6,180 nucleotides of DNA from Acidimicrobiales bacterium (GTDB lineage Bacteria; Actinomycetota; Acidimicrobiia; Acidimicrobiales; JABEUL01): contig DAIDJA010000116.1 in the NCBI GenBank assembly GCA_027451605.1, positions 1 through 6,180 of the forward strand, written 5' to 3'. The position numbers and the translations under genes were made by a program. This document shows, piece by piece, positions 1-5,957 of this stretch. Each line of letters opens with the position of its first letter. Position 1 is the first letter of the stretch. The notes beneath the pieces are model-generated. The model saw nothing but the letters and a program-made list of their open reading frames with translations. It was not told the origin of the DNA and made no database searches.

Positions 1-296
1 CATCTGAGATACTGCTACTAACTCCCGAAGAGACCGCCAGCAGACTTTCTATCAGTAGGACCGTTGTATATAAGTTAATTGCAAATGGATCATTAGAGTC
101 GGTCACTATCGGCAACAGTCGTAGAATCCCAACTGACTGTCTAAAACAGTTTGTAGATTCTTTAAAGGCTAAAAACCATTATGATAGTGATTCCCAAGCA
201 AGCAGTTCATCAACTCGTACCAAACTAAACCAGGTTGCAAAAATATCTGCTGAAAAATCCACCTTGTCGGTCTCTAATTTAAAATTGGGGGCGTAA
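1..296 (+). CDS. xis: Excisionase-family HTH DNA-binding protein (5' end outside window)
   Basis: The reading frame starting at base 3 is open from the window edge to TAA at 294-296 and gives 97 residues without a start codon, so the gene is partial. Visible residues 5-54 match the MerR-like winged helix of the excisionase family: a first helix of the LLTPEETASRL type, the turn SISRTVVYKLIANG, then the wing IGNSRRIP and a helix LKQFVDSL. After about residue 55 comes a Ser/Thr-rich, low-complexity tail of about 40 residues with no recognisable domain. Such small proteins bind and bend the attachment site and bias a tyrosine integrase towards excision. That role is inferred here from the fold and from the integrase ATG following the stop with no gap, which implies co-transcription and coupled translation. 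It could instead be an element regulator of the same fold. Confidence 0.87.
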   Translation, partial: SEILLLTPEETASRLSISRTVVYKLIANGSLESVTIGNSRRIPTDCLKQFVDSLKAKNHYDSDSQASSSSTRTKLNQVAKISAEKSTLSVSNLKLGA

Positions 297-1388
297 ATGA
301 GCATTCACAGACGAAAACTCTCAAATGGAAAAATAGTATACGACTTAAGATACAGAAGCCAAGAAGGTACACAGCATAAAAAAACATTTGACATTAAAAG
401 GCAAGCTTTACAATATGAGGTCAATCTTAAAATTGACCAACTTAACGGCACTTGGGTTAATCCTAAAAATGCTAAAGTGACACTTGAAAATTATAGTCTA
501 GTCTGGATATCTTCAAGACTAGACTTGAGGCTGCGAACTCGTGAAGTTTACAACGGTCTGCTTAAACACCATATTCTGCCTCAACTTGGAAAAACTGAAA
601 TTTCGAAACTGTCAGTTGCTCAGATTAGGAAGTGGTATTTTACGTTAATGGAAGATGGATTGTCTCAAGCAACTGCTGCAAAAACTTATCGGCTTTTAAG
701 AACCATATTAAACTGTGCAATTTCAGAATCTTTAATTAAAACGAATCCTTGCAATATTAAAGGTGCAGGACAAGATAAGAGTTCAGAAAGACCGATAGCC
801 ACACTTGAAGAAGTTTTTAAACTAGCTGATGCCATAGATAGAAAGTTCAGATTGGCAGTTTTATTAGGAACTTTTGGAAGTCTAAGACTTGGTGAAATAC
901 TCGCTTTAGAGACCGATTCAATTGATTTAGCTACGGGCATAATGCACATAGATAAACAAGTTCAGGAACTATCTGACGGAACACAGATGGTTGCCGAGCC
1001 TAAAACTAAAGCTGGTCTAAGAAATGTCTCGTTACCCCATTTTATGATTGACGAACTTAAGACTCATATCGAGCTATTTATCTCAGAGACTACGACAGCC
1101 TTTCTATTTACAAGTTCAAACGGAAATCCCGTTCGTCGAAAAGTATTGCAGCGATCGTGGAATGAAGCAAGAAATAAAGTTGGGCTACCCGAACTACATT
1201 TCCATGATCTAAGGCACACCGGCAATACCTTAGCTGCTATGACGGGAGCCAGCATCAAAGAACTTATGGCTCGAATGGGACATGCGAGTTCAGTAGCAGC
1301 ACTTAGGTATCAACATGCGACAATGGACAGAGATTTACTAATAGCAAACAAGCTTAACTCGATGGTAACAAAAACTCTTATGCAGTAA
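297..1388 (+). CDS. int: Tyrosine recombinase / phage-type site-specific integrase
   Basis: A complete 363-residue integrase, the usual length for phage and integrative-element enzymes. It catalyses site-specific recombination between attachment sites through a 3'-phosphotyrosine intermediate. The N-terminal 50 residues look like the arm-binding region (basic, with a YDLRYR strand). Residues about 62-155 form the SAM-like core-binding domain (VTLENYSLVWISSR onward). The catalytic domain covers about 165-355. All six active-site positions are visible: R197 (GSLRLGE), K238 (EPKTKAG), H303 and R306 (HFHDLRH), H329 (RMGHAS) and the nucleophile Y338 (ALRYQHA), so the enzyme looks active. The ATG follows the xis stop directly, and GGGGG at 287-291 with a 5-base spacing supports this start. 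The gene reads towards the 3' end of the tRNA-Gly gene about 1.5 kb downstream, a plausible integration target. Confidence 0.96.
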   Translation: MSIHRRKLSNGKIVYDLRYRSQEGTQHKKTFDIKRQALQYEVNLKIDQLNGTWVNPKNAKVTLENYSLVWISSRLDLRLRTREVYNGLLKHHILPQLGKTEISKLSVAQIRKWYFTLMEDGLSQATAAKTYRLLRTILNCAISESLIKTNPCNIKGAGQDKSSERPIATLEEVFKLADAIDRKFRLAVLLGTFGSLRLGEILALETDSIDLATGIMHIDKQVQELSDGTQMVAEPKTKAGLRNVSLPHFMIDELKTHIELFISETTTAFLFTSSNGNPVRRKVLQRSWNEARNKVGLPELHFHDLRHTGNTLAAMTGASIKELMARMGHASSVAALRYQHATMDRDLLIANKLNSMVTKTLMQ

Positions 1389-1793
1389 AGCTACTTAAAA
1401 GTATCTGATCGATCGATTAACTCCTTATAGGGGATAGATTTACATTACATATCTAAATTGTGAAGGAACTTAAAGTTTATTTATCAATTTGCCAAGCTGA
1501 CATGAATATCATAAGACACTCGTTAACTTTAGTAACTGCTTCAAGTCTGATTTTGGTTTAGATCCAACTCTATTAATGGGAATTTTAAATATAATGCCAA
1601 GCTAATTCAGAGACATTGCCACAATTACCCTCAAATTGACAAATTGCATCAAACCGTTACCAACATTTTGCAGCTTTGTTGTTTTTGATAAGCGCATTCA
1701 AACTTCAAACTTGCGATAATTCGAAACAAATTTAAAAGCCAATCAAGCAAATACTTCGAACCAACAAAAACAGATTACTTACCAAATCGTCCA
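1389..1793. other. Gene-poor AT-rich intergenic stretch with short repeats
   Basis: No credible gene, tRNA or clear terminator is visible in these 405 bases between the convergent integrase and PIN genes. It does hold several short exact repeats: TGCCAAGCT at 1490-1498 and 1595-1603, CAAATTG at 1632-1638 and 1640-1646, and tandem TTCAAAC near 1697-1710. A 10-bp palindrome ATCGATCGAT lies at 1408-1417. The stretch directly downstream of an integrase gene is a common place for attachment-site arm sequences, so some repeats could be protein-binding sites. In AT-rich DNA, repeats this short can also occur by chance. No copy of the tRNA 3' end is found here. Confidence 0.5.
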
Positions 1794-2633
1794 CTAGTTT
1801 TGCGGAATAAATTTAACATTATATCCTTCCATCTCTGCCAATAAGGCAAGCCCTGTATCAGCAGTAGCAATCAAAAAATCGATATTACTGGACTTAAAGA
1901 GATTGCCCAACCTCAAAATTACTTCATCTGCTGTATCCGGCACTAGGTCAGCAAAAGAAAGCGTATTTAATTCGACAACGAATTGAGCCTCACTAATTGA
2001 TTTATTTTGCTTCGATAAAGCCACCTGTCCTTTTATCCACTTTAATGCTGTAACACATTTTTCTTGCTTTTTATTAGTAAGCTGAAACTTTAACTTGTCA
2101 AGTTCTCTAACTACTTCTCTAGGAACTATGAATCTCTTTATCTTAACTGATTCTTCTTGATCTAAAAGTTCTATATCATTAATGGGATGAAAGTGCATTA
2201 ATAAATTAGTATCTACAATAATTGGCCTGCTATCTAGTTTTTGGTCTGAGTTACAACGGGTTCCCTGTAGTATCTTTTTAATTTGCTTGAAATCTGAAAC
2301 AATATCATCTAGCAACTTTCTCTTTCGACGAATGTCGTCATTTATAAGGTTTTTTTTAATAACTTCTGACTGTCCCGGAAAACTAGTCAGAACTTGCCTA
2401 TAGTTAGCGTCCAAAATAAGATCAGTTAGCGCTCTATCAAAAACTTTATTATTAAGATTCTGCTCTATATCTGAAAACCAATCAATATAGTTTTTGAAAT
2501 ATTCTTCCGAATTATGTCGAGATATGTTATTGATACTGTGAAGTTTCTCTTCAAGGTTACTTATTATGGAATCAATCATGACACCTTGTCTAAAGCGAGG
2601 TATTTCGGTAAGTATAAAGTTATTGGGACCCAT
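1794..2633 (-). CDS. PIN-domain protein, putative ribonuclease, with extended N-terminal region
   Basis: A reverse-strand gene of 279 residues from ATG at 2633; a TTG just before it (2636) would add one residue. An internal ATG at 2579 is preceded by AAGG with a 4-base spacing and could be the true start (261 residues). The C-terminal half (about residues 135-279) is a PIN domain, a Mg-dependent RNase H-like nuclease fold. The motif IIVDTNLLMHF carries the first Asp (D141), VPREVVRELDKLK carries E177, DTADE carries D233 and D236, and FLIATADTGLA carries D259, so the acidic site appears complete. The N-terminal 130 residues are helical, charged and not recognised. Single-domain VapC toxins are near 130 residues, so this is not a typical VapC, and no small antitoxin gene abuts it. 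The domain resembles the PIN type with a DTNxLMHF start. The RNA target is unknown. The gene lies between the integrase and the tRNA, possibly as element cargo. Confidence 0.85.
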   Translation of the reverse strand: MGPNNFILTEIPRFRQGVMIDSIISNLEEKLHSINNISRHNSEEYFKNYIDWFSDIEQNLNNKVFDRALTDLILDANYRQVLTSFPGQSEVIKKNLINDDIRRKRKLLDDIVSDFKQIKKILQGTRCNSDQKLDSRPIIVDTNLLMHFHPINDIELLDQEESVKIKRFIVPREVVRELDKLKFQLTNKKQEKCVTALKWIKGQVALSKQNKSISEAQFVVELNTLSFADLVPDTADEVILRLGNLFKSSNIDFLIATADTGLALLAEMEGYNVKFIPQN

Positions 2634-2765
2634 CAACTTATTTTACTTTAAAGTCCACTTTGTTTAATTCCTTATAGCTATTAAACTACCTGATTCGAAA
2701 GTTTATTCATATGCCAATCGAAACAAATCGTCTTAAAGATCAAAATTTAATTCAATAAGTTCAAA

Positions 2766-2783
2766 TGAAGTTTCAAAACTTCA
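2766..2783. repeat. Short inverted repeat, 8-bp arms
   Basis: TGAAGTTT and AAACTTCA are perfect reverse complements separated by CA. The near-absence of a loop suits a dimer-binding site better than a hairpin, although a 6-bp stem with loop TTCAAA could form. It lies about 130 bases upstream of the PIN gene start and about 85 bases beyond the tRNA 3' end, so it could be an operator or part of an attachment region. Its low GC content makes it a poor terminator. Confidence 0.4.
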
Positions 2784-2789
2784 ATAAAA

Positions 2790-2809
2790 TGCGCCATATT
2801 TGCGCCATA
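2790..2809. repeat. Tandem direct repeat TGCGCCATA x2
   Basis: The nonamer TGCGCCATA occurs at 2790-2798 and again at 2801-2809, an 11-base period close to one helical turn. It stands out because its GC-rich core sits in strongly AT-rich DNA. Phased repeats like this can be binding sites for an excisionase, integrase arm domain or repressor, but no direct evidence links it to one. Confidence 0.4.
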
Positions 2810-2866
2810 AAAGCGATTATTTCTTGCTGACTGAACTCCCCCTACCCCTTTGAACAGGTATTTTAT

Positions 2867-2942
2867 TGGAGCGGACGACGGGATTCGAACCCGCGACCCT
2901 CACCTTGGCAAGGTGATGCTCTACCAGCTGAGCCACGTCCGC
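2867..2942 (-). tRNA. trnG: tRNA-Gly (anticodon GCC), CCA encoded
   Basis: Read on the reverse strand, the sequence folds as a complete cloverleaf. It has a 7-bp acceptor stem GCGGACG/CGTCCGC, a D arm GCTC/GAGC with loop AGCTGGTA, an anticodon stem TCACC/GGTGA with loop TTGCCAA (anticodon GCC, reads GGC/GGU), a 5-base variable loop and a T arm with loop TTCGAAT. Discriminator T at 2870 is followed by CCA at 2869-2867. It decodes glycine and is not part of a tRNA cluster in this window. Its 3' half faces the integrase gene, the usual target geometry for tyrosine-integrase elements. No obvious terminator follows it. Confidence 0.97.
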
Positions 2943-3122
2943 AGTTTACCTCGAATAATCTGTTCAAGGCACATCATTAATACTATCAAAAACCGCAACC
3001 GACTGTTGTAATCGAACTGCCTTGCGAAAAAATTTGTTAATACCTTATTCAGATTTTTAACCTCCCAAATTAAATTGGAAAATTCATCGTTAGCCGCCAA
3101 ATTACTTTCTATCATCTGTAGC

Positions 3123-4955
3123 TTAAGCATTTCCACGTTTTTTAAAAGGACCAATTGAGTCAAAGTCAATATTTTCATCAGATAAAAGCTTGGCCATCAT
3201 TCCGATTAGTTGTTCTGGCTCCAATAGCCCCATTAATTTACCGGTCAAGTCGTTAACAATTATCGGTACAAAATGCCCCGAATTAATATTTAGTAAATTC
3301 AATACGGACGACAAACTCATCCTCGAATCAACTTTTATAAAATCTCTGTTAATTATCGACTCCAGAGGTTCATCTACTTTATTTGCCGCAACTGTAAATA
3401 TTGTCTCATTTGACACAGTACCCTCAACTTTTCCATCAGTTCCAAGGACAGGAAACAACTTCTGTGCGACATGTTGAGGATCTTGCTCAATGGATTTAAG
3501 AATATCTCCAACTTTATTATTCATACAAAATGAAATGACTTCTTTGTTCATCGCCCACTCAACCGGTATAGAGTCCAGCCGATTTGATCCCATCTCTAGA
3601 TTGAAGTGATATCCTCTTTTACCTAGTTTTTCAGTCAATACTGATCTTTTTAAGAAAACAACGCTAATAAGGTAACTGGTTGCAACAGCGATAATAATGA
3701 CTGGAAGTGCTTTAAATTGACCCGTTAATTCTATAGGAAAAATAATTGACGTAAAAATAGCTCTAGATGCAGCCACAAAAACAGTTGACAGGCCTATCAA
3801 AGCCCACAAAGATATGGATCCGACGGGTATCAAATGACCCAAAATAGCTCCAAGGCTTGCACCAATCATCATAACGGGAGCCAATATTCCTCCACTTGTC
3901 CCACTACCAAGCCCAATTGACCATATAACAGTCTTAATCCCTAAAAGCAACAGAAGCGCTCCTAAGGTAAACTTCGACAGCAATACTTCATCGATGGTTC
4001 CGTATCCCACACCCATAGCCCTTAAGTCAAAATATCCACCACATCCGATCACGACACCGCCCATCATCGGCCAAAAAATACTGTCGACTCTACCTTGAAG
4101 CTTTTCGAATAAAGCTTCAAACCATGAAACCGACTTACATAACAATATTCCGGCAAAACCGCAAGTAATTCCGACTCCCAAAGCGAACAGATAAACAATT
4201 GATCCATGTATCAACAATTGTCGCATTGGAAATATAGGGGCCTTTAAGAGAAGTCCTCGACCGGCAAGAGATTGCCTTAGACACAGTGCAACAGAACTTG
4301 AAGTAACTATAAGAATCAAGGACCTAGGCTTAAATTCAAACATCATTACTTCCAGCCCAAATAGGATTCCCGAAAGCGGAGTTCCAAATACTGCAACCAT
4401 GCCCGCAGAGGCACCGGCAACAAGGAGCGACCTTCTCTGCACTCCTGTAAGATTGAACATTTGTCCGATTATTGAACCCAATGCACCACCTGTCACTATG
4501 ATGGGACCCTCCGCTCCAAAAGGTCCTCCGGTTCCAATTGCAATTGCGCTGGCAAGCGGCTTTAAGAGAGCAACTTTGGGAGGTATTTTACTTCTTTGAT
4601 TTAAAATCTTATCCACAGCCTCTGGGATTCCGTGTCCCCTAACCATATGAGAACCGAATTTAGAAATTAATCCGACTATGAGACCTCCCAGCATGGGAAT
4701 AAGAATAGTAACGGGCCCTAAATTAGAGTTCTTGGGAGTGACGATACGCACTGAAAACCTGGCATAAAACAGCGCATTTGTAATCAGTCCGATCAAATCT
4801 AAAAGTCCCAGAGCAAAAACAGTAGCAATTAACCCAATTATGACAGCTGCCGGAATCAGAAACAAAGTTGATCTTGGTACAAAAAAATCCCGATTGATGG
4901 GATCGATATTATCTTTGTTTTTTACTACTGCCGTTAAATAACTTTTAAAGAGCAT
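3123..4955 (-). CDS. ClC-family chloride channel/transporter with C-terminal CBS pair
   Basis: A 610-residue membrane protein of the ClC family, which moves chloride across the cytoplasmic membrane as a homodimer, either as a channel or in exchange for protons. Residues about 28-440 hold the helical membrane core. Signature segments in order: GHGIPE (107-112), GPFGAEGP with the gating glutamate E149, the TPLSGILFGLE helix (E202), and GSGTSGGILAP (350-360). Residues about 460-595 form two CBS domains, usually adenine-nucleotide-binding regulatory modules. The selectivity-filter serine of GSGIP is His here, and the position of the E. coli inner proton glutamate (after FxxE) is Val203. The start is uncertain: ATG at 4955 is used, while in-frame TTG at 4973 would add six residues, and neither has a clear ribosome-binding site. 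The gene is divergent from the MarR-DUF488 gene across a 41-bp palindrome, so regulation by that protein is likely. Confidence 0.93.
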   Translation of the reverse strand: MLFKSYLTAVVKNKDNIDPINRDFFVPRSTLFLIPAAVIIGLIATVFALGLLDLIGLITNALFYARFSVRIVTPKNSNLGPVTILIPMLGGLIVGLISKFGSHMVRGHGIPEAVDKILNQRSKIPPKVALLKPLASAIAIGTGGPFGAEGPIIVTGGALGSIIGQMFNLTGVQRRSLLVAGASAGMVAVFGTPLSGILFGLEVMMFEFKPRSLILIVTSSSVALCLRQSLAGRGLLLKAPIFPMRQLLIHGSIVYLFALGVGITCGFAGILLCKSVSWFEALFEKLQGRVDSIFWPMMGGVVIGCGGYFDLRAMGVGYGTIDEVLLSKFTLGALLLLLGIKTVIWSIGLGSGTSGGILAPVMMIGASLGAILGHLIPVGSISLWALIGLSTVFVAASRAIFTSIIFPIELTGQFKALPVIIIAVATSYLISVVFLKRSVLTEKLGKRGYHFNLEMGSNRLDSIPVEWAMNKEVISFCMNNKVGDILKSIEQDPQHVAQKLFPVLGTDGKVEGTVSNETIFTVAANKVDEPLESIINRDFIKVDSRMSLSSVLNLLNINSGHFVPIIVNDLTGKLMGLLEPEQLIGMMAKLLSDENIDFDSIGPFKKRGNA

Positions 4956-4989
4956 AAATAATAGCCATTTCAATTTTCAAGGAATATCC

Positions 4990-5030
4990 ACTATACTATT
5001 TATATCGTACTACGATATAAATAGTATAGT
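4990..5030. promoter_or_regulatory. Perfect 41-bp palindrome, probable MarR-type operator
   Basis: The 20-base arm at 4990-5009 (beginning ACTATACTA, ending TATATCGTA) is the exact reverse complement of 5011-5030, with a single C at 5010 as centre. It sits between the divergent ClC and MarR-DUF488 genes, ending 31 bases before the latter's ATG. A -10-like TATAGT occurs at the outer end of each arm, reading outward: 5025-5030 for the fusion gene and 4995-4990 for the ClC gene. No good -35 boxes are seen. MarR dimers bind inverted repeats over divergent promoters, so this is the likely site of autoregulation and joint control. An RNA hairpin is less likely, because the transcripts would start outside most of it. 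Confidence 0.8.
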
Positions 5031-5061
5031 ATATCTAGTCTTTGATAGTAAACTGCAAATA

Positions 5062-5889
5062 ATGGCAATCGATAAGAGTGACTATTCTAAATTACTAAGA
5101 ATCAGAACTGAAATAAGGTCCTTCCTAAAGTGGAGCGAATCCCAAGCGAAGCTGGTCGGGTTAACACCGGCGCAGCATCAATTGCTATTGGCGATCAAGG
5201 GGCACGAAGGCGATCAACATCCGACAGTTTCTGATCTTACGGACTATCTTTTGATAAAAAATAACAGCTGCGTGGAGCTAGTTGACCGCGCAGTAAAAGC
5301 AAACCTCATAAAAAAGAAAAGGGATAACAAAGATTTCAGAAATATTCGAGTTTCTCTTACGAAGCTGGGTGAATCGAAAATAGAAAGGCTTTCCAATCTT
5401 CATATTGAAGAGCTAAAAAGGCTAACAGAAAATATCAACTCAGTCACACTAACTTTTTTAAATAAGGACTCATCGCATTTTGATGGTGAAACCAATAATG
5501 TTTCACAAATCGCCGGCAATCCAAAGTTCATTTTAACGAGTGTCTACAGTCACAATCCCCCTCATAGGTCCCAATGTTATCTGATTGACAGGTTGTGGCC
5601 AAGAGGGATAACTAAACTGGACAAACCTTTCGAATTTTGGTTTAAAAATGTTACCCCGAGCAACGATCTGAGAAAATTTTATTCGCACAATCCGGATAGA
5701 TTCGACGAATTTTCAATCCGTTATAAAGAGGAACTGGATGAGACTTTACCAAACTCCGAAATCAGACAATTAATATCTGCCGCAAATCATGGAGCGGTTT
5801 ATCTCATGACTGCTACGAAAGACCTAAGTTTATCTCATGGAAATATATTGATATCTTATCTGACGGAAATTTTGGATCAGCCCAATTAA
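5062..5889 (+). CDS. MarR-family regulator fused to a DUF488 (YeaO-like) domain
   Basis: A single intact 275-residue frame joins two domains normally found as separate proteins. Residues 1-125 are a MarR winged helix: the dimer helix IRSFLKWSESQAK, GLTPAQHQLLLAIKGH, the recognition region TVSDLTDYLLIKNNSCVELVDRA, and the wing KKKRDNKDFRNIRVSLTKLGE. A linker of about 28 residues follows. Residues about 155-272 are a DUF488 domain: IDRLWPRGITK (175-185), FWFKNVTPSNDLRKFYSH, FDEFSIRYKEEL, and the C-terminal TATKDLSLSHGNILISYL. DUF488 has no firmly established biochemical role. Inference: DUF488 may sense a ligand or oxidant and change DNA binding. The ATG at 5062 has no Shine-Dalgarno, so a leaderless or weakly translated message is possible. 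The neighbouring 41-bp palindrome is the expected operator, and the divergent ClC gene the likely co-target. Confidence 0.92.
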   Translation: MAIDKSDYSKLLRIRTEIRSFLKWSESQAKLVGLTPAQHQLLLAIKGHEGDQHPTVSDLTDYLLIKNNSCVELVDRAVKANLIKKKRDNKDFRNIRVSLTKLGESKIERLSNLHIEELKRLTENINSVTLTFLNKDSSHFDGETNNVSQIAGNPKFILTSVYSHNPPHRSQCYLIDRLWPRGITKLDKPFEFWFKNVTPSNDLRKFYSHNPDRFDEFSIRYKEELDETLPNSEIRQLISAANHGAVYLMTATKDLSLSHGNILISYLTEILDQPN

Positions 5890-5957
5890 ATAAATTCAGT
5901 ACTCGGCACAATCGGTAAAATTATCGCCCTTAGTTGGCTTAAACTTTGAGTAAGTCA

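Larger units (their letters stand above)
2634..2866. other. AT-rich spacer between PIN gene and tRNA-Gly 3' end
   Basis: This 233-base stretch must hold the promoter of the leftward PIN gene, but no convincing -35/-10 pair was found. It contains an 18-base inverted repeat (2766-2783), a 9-base direct repeat (2790-2809) and an 11-base sequence TCGAAACAAAT (2718-2728) that recurs at 1721-1731 on the other side of the PIN gene. No open frame here resembles a gene. Confidence 0.5.

Noticed and set aside
686..949. Reverse-strand 87-residue open frame inside the integrase gene
   Set aside because: It lies opposite the conserved catalytic coding of the integrase and resembles no protein family.
1064..1258. 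Reverse-strand 64-residue open frame inside the integrase gene
   Set aside because: It is antisense to the catalytic domain including the HxxR motif and has no independent support.
1741..2899. CTTCGAACC near 1754 considered as a second att copy of the tRNA T-loop
   Set aside because: Only about 8 bases match the tRNA sequence, well short of the longer identity usual for tRNA att sites.
2921..3178. Reverse-strand 85-residue open frame between ClC and the tRNA
   Set aside because: It overlaps the 3' end of the ClC gene and runs into the tRNA-Gly gene. The product has no recognisable domain and no ribosome-binding site is seen.
3190..3477. Forward 95-residue open frame inside the ClC gene
   Set aside because: It is antisense to the CBS-domain coding region, whose reading is strongly supported.
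4399..4599. Forward 66-residue open frame inside the ClC gene
   Set aside because: It is antisense to the gating region GPFGAEGP and is low-complexity Pro/Ala-rich, as expected for a shadow frame.
4990..5030. The 41-bp palindrome considered as a bidirectional terminator
   Set aside because: It lies between divergent, not convergent, genes, has no GC-rich stem with U-tract, and is AT-rich and promoter-like.
5890..5957. Bidirectional terminator between the convergent MarR-DUF488 and monooxygenase genes
   Set aside because: A terminator is expected here, but no convincing stem-loop with a T-run was found by eye in these 68 bases.
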